From assembly GCA_963752755.1 (NCBI GenBank), contig CAVVZJ010000001.1, positions 496,001 through 560,000 on the forward strand: a DNA stretch of 64,000 nucleotides. The letters are read 5' to 3'. The notes under the pieces were generated by a model. It saw only the letters and a program-made list of their open reading frames with translations, was not told the origin of the DNA and searched no databases. The DNA comes from CAVVZJ01 sp963752755 (GTDB lineage Bacteria > Planctomycetota > Planctomycetia > Isosphaerales > Isosphaeraceae). Shown here in pieces: positions 1-11,079 of the stretch. Made by a program: the position numbers and the translations under genes. Position 1 is the first letter of the stretch; the number at the start of each line of letters is the position of its first letter.

Positions 1-2102
1 TGGTCGGAGCCATTCTGGGCGTCGTCCTCGACGACGAAGATGGCCATCTGCTTCCAGAACTTCGAGTGGCTGAGGCCCTCGATGACCATGCCGAGGGCCA
101 GGTCGTTGTCGCCGAGGTAGGCGAGGACGGTCGGCTTGCCGGGGGAGGTGCCGGAGGTGTGGTCGTTGGGCAGCCGCATGACGATGAGCTGGGGCAACTC
201 GCCTTCCTTCTCGAAGCGGGCGAGTTCGTCGAGGAAGCGGCGGGCGCGGTCCACGTCGGGGACGTTGAGATTGTAGCTGGGGAACTTCGGATCGACGTGG
301 CCTTCGAGGATGGGGATCTGGGCCTTGCCGTCATCGACGAACTCGCCGAAGCTGAAGTAGCTGACGCCTTTCTCGGCGGCCCTGTTCCAGAGGTAGCCGC
401 CGGCGGGGGTGGCGATGTCGAAGTGGCCCTCGGAGGGGTACGGAATGCGCTTGTCGCCGCGGTAGGAGAGGGGCCAGGTGCGCTCGATGAAGTCGGAGGC
501 GTAGGCGCCCATCGTCCACTCGTGGCCGTCGGCGGAGACCTCGCTCTCGACGTAGAAGTTGTCGAGCAGGACGAACTCGCGGACCAGCGCATGATGATTC
601 GGCGTCACCTTCTCGGGGAAGAGGCAGATGTCGAGGTCGCCGTTGCCCTCAGGGATGTCGCCGAAGACCTGGTCGTAGGTGCGATTCTCCTTGATAATAT
701 AAATGCAATACTTGATCGGGGAGGGGTCGCCGAGCTTCGAGGGGATCGGGTTATCCTCGTTCTCCTCGGCGCCGGCGACGGCCTTCGGGTCGCCGCGGCG
801 GACGGGGCTGCACTCATAGACGGTCTTCGCGTAGTTGGCCATCTCGCGGGGGCCGGGCATGGGGACGACCGAGAGTGAGCCGCGGAAGAGGCCGCCGATG
901 TACTGGCGGAGCCTGTCGCCGCCGCCGGGTTTGGTGGGCATCGGGCCTTCGCGGTTGGCGAGGGAGTGGGTGCCCTTGCCGTTGGCGATCCAGAGGGTCT
1001 TGCCGTCGCGGGAGGCACGGACGCTCGTCGGATACCAGCCGGCCGGGATGAAGCCGAGCGGATGGCTCTCGCCGGGTTCCTTGACGTTGACCGCGGCGAC
1101 GTCGTTGGTGTTGGCATTGGCGACGAAGAGGACGGAGCCGTCGTTCGAGAGGGCTAATGCGTTCGGCGTGCAGCCGGCGGGGGCCTTCGGGTCGATCGCG
1201 GTGCCGATGGTTTCGAGGGCGCGGCCGTCCTGGTCGAGGTCGTGGACGGTGACGGTGTTGTGGTTGGCGTTGGCGACGTAGAGGACCTCACCCTTCGGGT
1301 CGAGCAGCATCTCGTTCGGATGGGGGCCGGTGGTCCAGCGAGCGGCGACCTCCAGGGAATCATCCGCGTTGACGACCGCGACCTTCGCCGCGCCCCAGAG
1401 GCTGACGTAAACCCGTCCGCGGGGCTCGTCGAGGACGACGTCGTAGGGGTAGGTGTCCTCGCCCAGCTCGGTCTCGCCGACGAGCTTGCCGGATTTGGTG
1501 TCGAACTTCGCGAGGTGATGGGCCCAGGCGTTGGCGGCCCAGAGGGTCTTGCCATCTTTGGAAAGAGCCAGGCCGGCGATGCTGCCCTGGGGACGCTTCG
1601 AGCCGCGCTCGGCGCGGGGCAGGGGTTCGTCCTCGTCGCGCTTCTGGGCGACGGTGTCGCCGCCGTGGTAGGTGAGGGTGGCGGTTTTGGTGAGGTAGCC
1701 GTCCTTGTGGTCGAAGCGGTAGATCACGTCGTCGAAGCCGCCGCCGACGTAGAGCGTGGAGCCGTCGGGCGACCAGACGAGGCCGCCGAAGGTCTCGGGG
1801 ATCGCGACGCGGGCGATGACCTTGTTGGATTTGGTGTCGATCGTGACGACCTCGTGCTCGCCGTAGCCGGCGTGGAGCACGGCGAGGACGGGGGCGGACG
1901 GGTGCTCGGCCATCGTGATCGGCAGGTCGCCAAGCGCGACCTGGCGGCCGGCGGGGTCGAGCTTCCAGCCGTTGGGGAGCTGGACCTGGCCGGAGGGCAT
2001 CATGCCGGGCCAGATGATCTCCTTGCGGGCGTTTTCCTGGGCGAACGCCGCGCCGCAGGCGAGGAGCGCGGCGAGGAGGGCGGTTGCGATCGGTCGGGTC
2101 AT
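1..2102 (-). CDS. Bifunctional YncE-type beta-propeller / alkaline phosphatase-superfamily phosphoesterase (3' end cut by window)
   Basis: A single open frame runs from the ATG at 2102 off the left edge (about 700 residues seen). It starts with a cleavable signal peptide (MTRPIATALLAALLACGAAFAQ), so the protein is exported. Residues about 30-430 form repeated beta-propeller strands of the YVTN/YncE kind, with blades such as WSPDGSTLYVGGG and VLYVANANHNTVTVHD. Around residue 470 a phosphoesterase domain begins with KENRTYDQVFGD, the metal/nucleophile region typical of the PF04185-like family. Planctomycetes carry many such fusions. The substrate is unknown; phosphodiester or sulfate-type ester hydrolysis at the cell surface is inferred from family. 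The C-terminal catalytic half lies outside the window. Confidence 0.85.
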   Translation of the reverse strand, partial: MTRPIATALLAALLACGAAFAQENARKEIIWPGMMPSGQVQLPNGWKLDPAGRQVALGDLPITMAEHPSAPVLAVLHAGYGEHEVVTIDTKSNKVIARVAIPETFGGLVWSPDGSTLYVGGGFDDVIYRFDHKDGYLTKTATLTYHGGDTVAQKRDEDEPLPRAERGSKRPQGSIAGLALSKDGKTLWAANAWAHHLAKFDTKSGKLVGETELGEDTYPYDVVLDEPRGRVYVSLWGAAKVAVVNADDSLEVAARWTTGPHPNEMLLDPKGEVLYVANANHNTVTVHDLDQDGRALETIGTAIDPKAPAGCTPNALALSNDGSVLFVANANTNDVAAVNVKEPGESHPLGFIPAGWYPTSVRASRDGKTLWIANGKGTHSLANREGPMPTKPGGGDRLRQYIGGLFRGSLSVVPMPGPREMANYAKTVYECSPVRRGDPKAVAGAEENEDNPIPSKLGDPSPIKYCIYIIKENRTYDQVFGDIPEGNGDLDICLFPEKVTPNHHALVREFVLLDNFYVESEVSADGHEWTMGAYASDFIERTWPLSYRGDKRIPYPSEGHFDIATPAGGYLWNRAAEKGVSYFSFGEFVDDGKAQIPILEGHVDPKFPSYNLNVPDVDRARRFLDELARFEKEGELPQLIVMRLPNDHTSGTSPGKPTVLAYLGDNDLALGMVIEGLSHSKFWKQMAIFVVEDDAQNGSD

Positions 2103-2204
2103 CGTTCGAAGTCTCCCTGGTGTTCCGGTCGGCCCTCAAAGTAACGGCGCGGCGGCGGATTCGCCAGGTCTGGGGCGTCGTGATCGCGAACCTTCACGCC
2201 GTCG

Positions 2205-3410
2205 TCACGGCTTCTTCACGCCTTCGCGGATGGGACGATACCAGACGACGTTGTGGGTCGAGCCGCCGACGGCGACGACGTCGGGGGTGCCGTCGCCGTC
2301 GAGGTCGCCGCCGCGGAGGTCCTGGGCGGCGATGTCGGGGTCGAGGACGGTGCGGTCCCAGGCTCTTGCCGTTGAAGTTGTAGGCGGAGACGCGGTGGTC
2401 CTTGCCGCGGTGGCCGGCGAAGATCTCGTCGTCGCCGTCGCCGTCCACGTCGGCCGTCCAGAGGGCGTGGCCGGCGTCGAGGGTGTCGTCGAGGACGGTG
2501 CGGGGGCCGGACTTGGAGGTGGAGACTCTCGGTAGATCGACCGCGACCTCGCTCCGTGCCAGCGGTTCGACCTGTGGCGATGACAGCGGTCGATGCTAGC
2601 GATGAGCGGACGGACATCCCCCGTTCTGGAGCTGTCCGATGTGGACCTCGCTCGATCCTCGCTTCGGGGCCTCGCCCGGTCGCGCCCCGGGAGCGAGCCG
2701 TCTCGAGGACTGGACGCCCTCCGGGGCCGGGGCCGGTGAACAGGGCCACGCCAAGGTTGTCGGCCGTCGCGGTCAGCAGACATTCCCGTCGTCGACGTCG
2801 CCAGACCTCGATCGCATGGATTACGGGGCGCTCGGTCGAGCAGGTACGGGCTCCCATGCTCCCGATCTTCGGTTCCAACCCGATGCCGGAAGGCGACCAG
2901 TCGGGCCTGGTCCTGGTTGAAGTCGGTGGACGGGACTGGCCCCGAAGATCGGGGCGACGACCAGCTCCACGGGCCGTGATTCCTCGTCTGCGTCGTGATC
3001 GGCGTTTCTACGCCAGCGGAGCCGGTGGATGCTCGGCACGTCGGCGATCGGCCGGAACGTCCAGGGGTCGTCGATCGTCTCGCCCTGGATGGCCAGCCCG
3101 AGCTTGCCCTCGTCGGTGGTTCATCGCGAACTCGTAGGCGATCGCGACCTCGGCCTTGCCGTCGCCGTCGAGATCGGCCGTGGCGCTGCTGATGACGCCG
3201 GGGGTGGTAGCTGGGTCGGTGATGATCCGCTTCTTCCACGTCGGGTTCTCGTACCAGGCGACGGTGCCGCCGCCGAGGGCGACCACGTCGGGCTTGCCGT
3301 CGCCGTTGACGTCGGCGACCTCGACCTGGTAGGCGCCGGGGAAGGCGGGGTCGATGACGGTGCGCTCGAAGCGGGGAAGGGGGGCGTGGTCGGCGGCAAG
3401 GAGCGGGTAG
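2205..3410 (-). pseudogene. FG-GAP/VCBS repeat protein, multiply frameshifted
   Basis: Recognisable integrin-alpha-like blades occur in three frames: VADVNGDGKPDVVALGGG and ADLDGDGKAEVAIAYEF near 3130-3340, VELVVAPIFGAS near 2930, LTATADNLGVALFTGPGP near 2750, MDGDGDDEIFAGH near 2440, and the C-terminus GGDLDGDGTPDVVAVGG ending in VKKP at the stop near 2205. The DxDGDGxxD calcium-binding loops are clear. Joining them needs at least four frame changes (near 3120, 2925, 2830 and 2770, more between 2400 and 2700). The 5' end is not obvious and runs into an inverted repeat. It is either a decayed gene or an intact secreted lectin-like protein garbled by sequencing indels. Function is unknown; such propellers usually bind ligands outside the cell. 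Confidence 0.6.
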
Positions 3411-3418
3411 GGAGACGA

Positions 3419-3512
3419 CCACAGAGGGCACAGGGAGACGACAGGGTCCAGAGAGTCGAGCGGATGTGTTCGTCATTGGTCGTCCCTCGATGTGCTCCTT
3501 GTGTCCCTGTGG
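3419..3512. repeat. Imperfect inverted repeat between genes
   Basis: Left arm 3419-3437 (CCACAGAGGGCACAGGGAG) pairs imperfectly with right arm 3495-3512 (CTCCTTGTGTCCCTGTGG). The arms flank about 57 bases. It sits directly upstream of the broken FG-GAP gene and downstream of the next minus-strand gene. It resembles in pattern the larger inverted repeat at 55898-56019. Confidence 0.5.
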
Positions 3513-3529
3513 CGAATCATCCTCAACGG

Positions 3530-4403
3530 CTAATGCTCGCCCCAGCCGGCGGGCGGGCCCGCGGTGTCTTCGGGTTTGACCTGGAACTGGGAGATGTCCA
3601 TGTCGCCGCCGGGACCTTCGCTCTCGGCGATCTTGAGGCGGTTTTCGAGTTCCTTGATCTTGAGTTCGAGCAGGGCGACGCGGGCCTCCAGCTCGTCGGG
3701 GCGCTTGGGGCGGGGGACCTCGGGGTAGCCGAGCTGACGCTGGAGGGCGGAGAAGAGGTACATGGGGTCGCGGCCCCGGTTGGCGCGGGCGATCTTGCCT
3801 TCCTTCTCGCCGAAGAGGACGGGGAACTTGGATTGATACGAGGGGTCGTGGAGTCGGCGGCGCTGCTCGGTGACGAAGTAGGCGGAGCGGACGTAGATCA
3901 GGTCGGCGAAATCGACGTCGCCGAGGCGAAAGCGCAAGGTGGCGATGTAATCGCGCCAGTCATCGTCGTAGGCGGGGTCGGCGGCCATGGCTTCGAGGCC
4001 GTGGGTGTAGCCGAGGCGGTTGCGGGAGAGGGACTCGAACTGATAGACGAACAGGCCGGCCGGGTCGGGCGACTCGGAGCGGTACTTGGCCTCGCGTTCG
4101 AGGATCAAGAGGGCCTGGTCCATCGTGAACCGTCCCATCTCCTCCTCGGCGCGGTTGAATGACGTAGGTCTGGAACGGGGCGAAGTAATGGCCCATCCGG
4201 GCCATCGCGGGGCCGACCAGGCCGGTGAGCTTCGACTCGGTGTGCATGTAGGAGACGGCCATCGGCAGGCGGGTCGTCGAGAGCAGTTCCTCGCCGATGG
4301 CGGCCAGGACGTCCTGCGCGGGGACGCCGTCGAGCAGGCGTTCGCGGAAGGAGTGGAAGAAGTAGGCCTGCTCGATGTACTCCTCGCGGTCGAGCACCGG
4401 CAT
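3530..4403 (-). CDS. Conserved hypothetical protein (one frameshift)
   Basis: The start ATG at 4403 gives MPVLDREEYIEQAYFFHSFRE and follows a GAGGAA-like ribosome site. The frame continues to YVI near 4157, then one extra base moves reading to FNRAEEEMGRFTMDQALLILERE and on to the end GPPAGWGEH. Removing one base gives about 290 residues. I recognise no catalytic motif. The middle is rich in Tyr/Arg/Asp, and the last 60 residues form a short leucine/lysine heptad segment (LEARVALLELKIKELENRLK), likely a coiled coil. It lies downstream of the creatininase-like gene in the same direction, so the two are probably co-transcribed. Role unknown. Confidence 0.6.
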
Positions 4404-4574
4404 GGGGCGTTCCTCGGGGGCTGTCCGATTGCGTCCAGCATGGTCGATGACAGTTGGCCGTCGGTCGGGTGCGTCGTCGAGGACTTGACGCACCCTACGA
4501 AGACGGGGCCGGCAGCCGGGACCAATTCCAGGATACGCCGGCACACGGGGGCCGCAAATCGCAGATCGGGCGGC

Positions 4575-5328
4575 TCAACGGCCGTCGAGCGGCAGGTCCA
4601 GGGTACGTGACGGGCGACCTCGGCCACGCGGCCGGTGATCGCTTCGAGCATCCGGCGGCCCTTCTCCGCGTCGGCGTGCTCGGGGAAGCCGACGGCGCCG
4701 TGGTCGGTGCGGCGGGCGAAGTCGCGGGCCCAGAAGAGGGCGGAGAGGCCGGAGGGGGTCGGGGCGGGGTCGTCGCGGATCGCGTCGCGGCGGACCAGGT
4801 CGGGGCGGAGGTGGAGCATCATCGAGGTCTCGATCTCGCAGGCGTGGCCGACCGTCTTGCGCGGGCCCTCGCAGAGCGCGGCCAGCTCGGGCTCGGCCAG
4901 CTCCCAGTAGGCGGCGCCGGTCAGGATCGGCGTCGGGGAAGGCCACGTCGAGGCGTCGCGAGGGCGACGTGCAAGGGGTCGATGTTGCCGCCGTGGCCGT
5001 TGAGCAAAAGGACGCGGCGGAAGCCGTCGCGGAGCAGGGGGGTGAGAAGCTCGACGAGGAGGGATTCATAAAGCGGCAGGCTGGCGGTGAGCGTGCCGCC
5101 GAAGGGGAGGTGGTGGTCGCTGGCGCCGAGCCAGAGCACGGGGAGCAGGAGGACGCGGTCGGGCAGGGCGGCCTCGACGCCCTCGGCCACGGCGCCGCAG
5201 AGGACGGTGTCGGTGATGACGGGCAGGTGATCGCTGTGCTGCTCGCAGGCGGCGATCGGGGCGACGACCAGGGTGTTGTCGCGGTCGAGGCGGCGGATCT
5301 CGGGGGCGGTCAGCTCGGCGAAGCGCAT
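4575..5328 (-). CDS. Creatininase-family metal-dependent amidohydrolase (frameshifted)
   Basis: The N-terminus MRFAELTAPEIRRLDRDNTLVVAPIAACEQHSDHLP carries the family's metal-binding E/H pair (EQHSDHLP), and LLLNGHGGNID near residue 105 is the second hallmark motif. After VALA the frame moves (extra A near 4958) to RLDVAFP, then again (extra base near 4935) to TPILTGAAYWELAEPELAAL. It continues through GHACEIETSMMLHLRPDLV, where the family's late acidic metal ligand lies. A third shift near 4605 would give the natural end at 4575. The family hydrolyses cyclic amides such as creatinine or formamides; the substrate here is unknown. It starts 8 bases after mgtE ends, so it is probably in one transcript with it. 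Confidence 0.75.
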
Positions 5329-5335
5329 CGGTGGT

Positions 5336-6724
5336 TCAACCCGTAAGGAAGAGGACGCGGATCAGCTCGGCGATCTTGTAGAAGATGAACAGGCCGGTCG
5401 CATCGACCAGCGTGCTGATCGCCGGCGCCGAGACGACGGCCGGGTCGATCCCGATCCGCAGGGCCAGCATCGGGACCATCGCGCCGACGGCGTTGGCCCA
5501 GATCAAGATCCCCAGGATCGCCAGGGCGATGACCAGCGCGAAGGTCAGGCTCGTGCCCATCACCAGCCAGGCGAAGAGGAAGCCGAGCGGACCGAGCATG
5601 ACGCCCAGCATCAGGCCGGTCAAGCACTCGCGGCCGAGGACGCGGAGCCAGGTCGTCCTTCGGGTGCAGCTCGCCGAGCGCCAGGGCGCGGATCACCGTG
5701 CCGACGGTCTGGCTGCCGGCGTTGCCGCCGGTGCCGATCAGCAAGGGGATGAAGGCGTCGAAGTCAATGCCGCCGGGGTAGGTGTCCTCGACTCCGCCGA
5801 ACGTGCGGACGACCAGGCCGGTGAGCGTGCCGCCGCCGAAGAGCAGCGAGAGCCAGACGATCCGCTGGCGGACCGACTTGACGAGGCTGCCCTGGCCGTA
5901 GGTCTCCTCGTCCGACTCGGCCTCGGCCGCCACGCCGCCGAAGCGGAGGATGTCCTCGGTCTGCTCCTGGCGGAGGATGTCGGCGGCGTCGTCGTGGGTG
6001 ACGATGCCGACCAGCCGGTCGTCGGCGTCGAGCACCGGGATGGCGAGCAGGTCGTATTCCTCGATCTTGCGGGCGACGCTCTCCTGGTCCTCGTCGAGCC
6101 GGGCGGCGATCGGGTCGCGCTTCATCACCTCGTCGAGCCGGGCGCGCGGACGGGCCAGGAGCAAGCGTCTTCAACGAGACGAGGCCGAGCAGGCGGCGGT
6201 TGTCATCGACGACGTAGCTGTAGTAGATCGTCTCCCGGTCGGGGGCCACGCGGCGGAGCTGGTCGAGGGCCTCGCGGACGGTCAGGTCGGGGGGGAGGTC
6301 GGCGTAGTCGGTGGTCATGACGGCGCCGGCGGTGCCGGGCTCGTAGCCGGCGAGCCGGCGGATGTCCTCGCGCTCGGCGTGGGCGAGGCGGCGGAGGACC
6401 TCATCGACGACGTCCTCGTCGAGCCGGTTGACCAGGTCGGCCCGCTCGTCGTGCGACATCAGGTGCAGCAAGGCGCGCGGCGTCGGCCGGGCTCATCGCC
6501 TCGACGACGCGGACCTGCGTCTCGGGCTCGAGGTAGCTCATCACCTCGGCCCGTGCCCTCGGTTCGAGGATGCCAAGGATGGCGTCGCCCTCGATCGGGT
6601 CCAGGTCCTCGATCAGCTCGGCGACCTGTCCGGGGTGCTGGTCGTCGAAGAAGTCGCGGACGGAGGCCGCCTCGCCGGCCTGGATCAACTCGCGGAGGTC
6701 GGGGACCAGCAGCGGGTTTCGCAT
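5336..6724 (-). CDS. mgtE: Magnesium transporter MgtE (three +1 frameshifts)
   Basis: Domain order matches MgtE: a superhelical N-domain (residues about 1-130, with VAELIEDLDPIEGDAIL and GYEPGTAGAVMTTDY), two CBS domains (about 135-260, with YYSYVVDDNRRLLGLVSL and AIPVLDADDRLVGIVTHDD), then the membrane domain with TGGNAGSQTVGTVIRAL and ending LFIFYKIAELIRVLFLTG. The CBS pair is known in the family to gate Mg2+ entry. Start ATG 6724 follows GAGAGGGGG. Reading must skip one base near 6479, 6165 and 5650; the joined protein is about 460 residues, the usual length. All three shifts are single extra bases, which favours assembly error over decay. 6725-6969 upstream holds no gene. Confidence 0.88.
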
Positions 6725-6969
6725 TCGCTACCCCCTCTCCATCGCGCGACTCCGGGACGGGACTTGAGACGACATTGCCACCGGCCTGGATCACCAGCGC
6801 CTGGCCGACTTCCGGGCGATCCTGAAGAGGGAGAGGACGGGTTGATCGGGAGCCACCTTGCCCCCAGAAGGGACCGACGCCCCCGGCCGACCGGAGCGAG
6901 GGTGCAAAGCCAACTAATTATCGGCTGGAAAGACGCGAAGGGAACCGCTTTTCTTCCCGGATTCCGATC

Positions 6970-8266
6970 TTATGCTCCGATCACATCCTTCCCCATCCAC
7001 GGCCGCAAGACCTCCGGCACGTCTACCTTGCCGTCGGCCCGCTGGTAGTTCTCCAGCACGGCGAGCAGGGCGCGGCTGATGGCGACGGCCGTGCCGTTGA
7101 GCGTGTGGACGAACTTCGTGCCCTTCTGGCCGGCGGGCTTGTAGCGGATATTCAGGCGGCGGGACTGGTAGTCGGTGCAATCCGACGTGCTGGTCACCTC
7201 GCCGTATTCGCCCGCCTCGCCGCGGCCGGGCATCCAGGCTTCGAGGTCGAACTTCCGGTAGGCCGGGCCGCCGAGGTCGCCCGAGCAGATGTCGAGCACA
7301 TGGTACGGCACGCCGAGCGCCTGGAAGATCTCCTCCTCGATCCGGAGCAGTTCGAGATGCATGGCGCCGGAGGCTTCGAGCGTCCCTTCGGTGAAGGCGA
7401 ACATCTCGACCTTCGTGAACTGGTGGACCCGGTACAGCCCCCGGCTCGCCCGGCCGGCGGCGCCGGCCTCGGTCCGGAAGCAGTGGGAGAGGCCGACGTA
7501 CTTGATCGGCAGACGTTCGGCCTCGATCGTCTCGTCGGCGAGCAAGCCGCCCAGGGTGATCTCGGCCGTGCCGACGAGGCTCAGGTCGGTGTTCTCGACC
7601 GAATAGACCTGCGTCTCGGGACCTCGCGGGTTGAAGCCGATGCCTTCGAGGATACTGTTGCGGGCCAGGTCGGGCGTGACGACGGGCGTGAAGCCCTCCG
7701 CGATCAGCTTCCGCATCGCGAACTGCTGGAGCGCCAGGTCGAGCAGGGCGCCGTCGTTCTTGAGGAAGTAGAAGCCGTGGCCCGAGACCTTCGCCCCGGC
7801 CTCGAAGTCGATCAGGTCGAGCGCCTTGCCGATCTCGACGTGGTCCTTCGGCTGGAAGTCGAACTCGACGGGGTTCGCCCCACGTCCTGATGACCCGGTT
7901 CGCCTCCTCGGTCTGGCCGACGGGGGCCTCGGGGTGGGTCAGGTTCGGGATGCGGGCGAGCCGGGATTTGACCTCGGCGTCGAGCGTCTTCAGCGACTCC
8001 TCGCTCGCGCCGACCTCCGCCTTGAGCCGCTTGCCCTCGGCAACCAGTTCGGAACGCTTCTCCGGGTCCTTCTGCTTGCCCGTCGCCTGGGCGACCTCGT
8101 TCTGCCGGCGTCGGGTCTCCTCGACCTGCTGGAGCAGGGCCTTCCGCCTCGTCTCCAGCTCGACGACGCGATCGACCTCCTCGATCACGTCGGGCGGGAC
8201 GTTGCGGTCGCGGCAGTTCTGCTTGACGGCGTCGGGATTGGCGAGGACGAATTTGAGGTCGAGCAT
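6970..8266 (-). CDS. serS: Seryl-tRNA synthetase (one +1 frameshift)
   Basis: This is a class II synthetase that charges tRNA-Ser. The N-terminal antiparallel coiled-coil arm (residues about 1-110: MLDLKFVLANPDAVKQN, ETRRKALLQQVEETRRRQN) is in frame from ATG 8266. One extra base at about 7868, in the WGEP|REFDFQP segment, moves the catalytic domain to the next frame. Motif 2 (FRTEAGAAGRASRGLYR) and motif 3 (NGTAVAISRALLAVLENYQ) are both intact. Removing that one base gives a full-length protein of about 430 residues ending GKDVIGA. The gene is essential and no second copy is in the window, so a sequencing insertion is the likely cause. Confidence 0.93.
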
Positions 8267-8410
8267 GCGATTGCCTTCGGTGGCTTCGGCAGGTTGGCGC
8301 CGTGGTCCCGTTGGGGCTTCAAAAGCGGATCGGCCGCCGGGATCGAGTCTCATCGCCCAGGCTCAGCGGACTGGACCGCCGGGGTCGGCTATCGATCTTA
8401 TCACAACGCC

Positions 8411-8812
8411 TCACCGCGATGGATCGAGGTTGTAACGCCTGATCCGGATTCGCTGTCCCCGGAACCGCCCTTCCCGAGCCGTGACAGTCACCCACCGCGC
8501 ATCCGTGTCGATGACCTCGTCGCCGTACGGATCGTCTCGGAGCACGACAACTCTTTGACCACGAGCCAAGCTGCTGTCTTGGCCCGTCTCGGTTTTCGCC
8601 GCGACCTCCCGCCGGTCGGCGGAATGGACGACCGCTTCGCGGCCACGGGGCAGAGGGAACTCCCACCAACGCCCCTCGTACATCAAGACCGTGCACACCA
8701 CGAGCAGGCCGAGGGCCACCGCTACGACGGCGAGCAGCCAGGTACGAAGCCGATATCGAATCCGTCTCATGGTCTGAGGGAGCATCTTGCCGTCGGATCG
8801 CTGGTACGACAT
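8411..8812 (-). CDS. Small membrane-anchored hypothetical protein
   Basis: 133 residues from ATG 8812; in-frame ATGs at 8785 and 8770 (MRRIRYRLRTWLL) are equally plausible starts, the last placing basic residues right before the membrane segment. One transmembrane helix is clear (WLLAVVAVALGLLVVCTVLMY). The outside part ends in a beta-rich stretch (GQRVVVLRDDPYGDEVI, ARWVTVTAREGRFRGQRIRI) that resembles an SH3-like barrel by pattern only. Short one-helix proteins like this are common in planctomycetes. No function can be assigned. 8267-8410 is non-coding. Confidence 0.6.
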   Translation of the reverse strand: MSYQRSDGKMLPQTMRRIRYRLRTWLLAVVAVALGLLVVCTVLMYEGRWWEFPLPRGREAVVHSADRREVAAKTETGQDSSLARGQRVVVLRDDPYGDEVIDTDARWVTVTAREGRFRGQRIRIRRYNLDPSR

Positions 8813-8986
8813 CGCTCCTCAAGTGCATGAGATACTCTGGCCACGGTCCTGCCGAAATCCGATCCTGAGCCGATCCGACGTGCCAGCACGTCGCGAACCC
8901 AATCCTGTAACCGACGCTTCAAGCGGCTTTCCGGTTCATTCGAGCTTGGTCGGGAGCAACGACGGATATCTCGGTCGCGACGGCCA

Positions 8987-10367
8987 TCACTTTACCTCCG
9001 CAAGCTCCGCCAGCAGGTGCGCGCTGGCCTTGATGCCGCGGTGGAAGTCGGCGAGGGAGAACTTCTCGTTGGGGCCGTGCAGGTTGTCGTCGTTCTGGCC
9101 CCAGCCGAGCAGGAGGGTATCGACGCCGAGGTGCTGCTTGAGCAGGCCGACGACGGGGATCGAGCCGCCCTCGCGCATGAACACCGGCGGTCGACCGAAG
9201 CCGGCCTCGATCGCCCGCGTGGCCGCCGCGACGCCGGGGCTCCCCTTCACCTCGACCAGCACGGCCGGCGCGCCGTGCATCTCCTCCAGCTCCCAGGTCA
9301 CGCCCGGCGGGCAGTGCGCTTCGATGTGGCGACGGACCAGGGAGGCAATCGTCTTGTTGTCCTGGTCGGGCACGAGGCGGAAGCTGAACTTCGCCCCGGC
9401 CTTGCAGGGGAGGACGGTCTTCGGGCCGGGGCCGGAGTAGCCGCCCCAGAGGCCGTTGACGTCGAACGTGGGCCGGGCCCACTTGCGTTCGAGCGTGGTG
9501 TAACCCATCTCGCCGAAGAGGGCGGGGACCTTCAGGTCGCCCTGGAAGGCCGACTCGCTGAAGGGCAACTTGGCGAACTCGTCGCGCTCCCATTGCTCCA
9601 ACGGGCGGACGTCGTCGTAGAAGCCCTCGATCTGGATGCGGCCGTCGGGCCCCTTGATGCTGGCGAGGATCGAGCAGAGGGCGTTGAGCGGGTTCTGCAC
9701 GGCGCCGCCGTAGGTGCCGGAGTGGAGGTCGCGGTTGGCCCCTTGCACGCGCAACTCGAAGTAGGCGAGCCCCTTCAGGCCGTAGGTGATCGCCGGGATG
9801 TCGGGGGCGAACTGGCTGGTGTCGGAGATCACGGCGTAGTCGCAGGCGAGCTTCTGGCGGTTGGCGGCGACGTAATCCTCCAGGTTCTTGCCGCCGACCT
9901 CCTCCTCGCCTTCGATGAGGAACTTGACGTTCACCGGCAGCTTGCCGACCGTCTTCAACCAGGCCTCGGCGGCCTTGACGTGGGTGAACATCTGCCCCTT
10001 GTCGTCGGTGGCGCCGCGGGCGTAGAGGTTGCCGTCGCGGACGGTCGGCTCGAACGGTGGCGAGTTCCAGGGCTCTAGCGGCTCGGGAGGCTGGACGTCG
10101 TAGTGGCCGTAGATCAAGAGCGTCGGCTTGCCGGGCGCGTCGAGCTTCTCGCCATAGACGATCGGGTGTCCCTTGGGGAACTCGACCAGGTCGGCCGGCA
10201 CGCCCATGCGCGCGGAGGTCGTCGCGGACGAACTCGGCGGCGCGGCGGGTGTCGGCGTCGTGGTCGGGCTGGGCGCTGACGCTCGGTATCCGGAGCAACG
10301 CCTTGAGTTGCTCCTCGAAGTCGCCGCGGTGCTCGTCTAGGTAGTGGTCTACCCGATCGATCGACAT
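8987..10367 (-). CDS. M20-family dipeptidase/metallopeptidase (one +1 frameshift)
   Basis: Zinc peptidase of the M20/M25/M40 group, cytoplasmic (no signal peptide). Start ATG 10367 gives MSIDRVDHYLDEHRGDFEEQLKALLRIPSVS. One extra base near 10208 separates RDDLRA from MGVPADLVEFPKGHP. Metal-site motifs follow in order: LLIYGHYDVQPPEP, ARGATDDKGQ, LIEGEEEVGGKN, ISDTSQF, and the late His in NDDNLHGPNEKFSL. The dimerisation (lid) domain lies between, with GANRDLHSGTYGGAV. The joined length of about 458 residues is normal for the carnosinase-like dipeptidases. Substrate is not determinable from sequence. Confidence 0.9.
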
Positions 10368-11079
10368 GGCCGGTCTCCTCCAAAGACGCCGCCCCGTCCG
10401 GACTCGAACAGAAGACGAATCCGGGCGTCCGACGGGCGGGACCGGCATTGTCGCATCGGCCGGGGCGAGCGGGCAACCGTCTGCTTCGACAAGCCAGGCG
10501 AGCGGTCGGGCGGCTGTGTCGTTGCATTCCCGCAACGCCCGACTTACCCTGAAAGAGGAGAAGTGGCCGTGTCGGCGTCACGATTGCATGGACTGGCCGT
10601 CTTGGAATTTGTACAGAGGTGGCAGACCGACCTCGGCGGCCGCGGGTTCGCGAAAAAATCCTCAAGTCCTGGCTGGGACAGGCCGGACGTGGAAACCGCA
10701 GCGAAGAACCAGTTCCGCGGCATCGGGTTTGCGATCCTGGCCCTGTACGCTCGAATGACCGTGGAGATCGGTCAGTTGAGGACAATCTCAATGCGCCATC
10801 GGCCCGTTCCCCAGGTCCCCTTCAACTTGTTTTGCCCCGCGGGCGGGTTTCTGGCGGTCCACGTGGTATATATAGGAGAACGGTGTTCGAGCGGTGCCGA
10901 GGGAGAGGCAGCCGTCCCCGGGGTGGGTTTGATCCTCCTCGGGCGCGGTGCCGGACGTTAGCCTGGGATGGCCATGGCTCGGAGGGTGCGCCGAGTACCC
11001 CCGGGAACGTCCGGCGCGGTCCGAGGATACGCTTCCGATCGCCCGAAACGACTGTCGCGGGAGGAGGGGACCCATTCCC
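10368..11079. other. Divergent intergenic region
   Basis: About 710 bases between the divergent M20 peptidase and the gene at 11080. I find no convincing coding frame. A TATATA box at 10867-10872 is a weak -10 candidate for the plus-strand gene, with no good -35 partner. Confidence 0.4.

Noticed and set aside
66..878. Long plus-strand frames over 66-878, 1242-2144 and similar stretches
   Set aside because: They are antisense shadows of the minus-strand YncE/phosphoesterase gene; their Gly/Val/Ala-rich text matches no family and high GC keeps stops rare.
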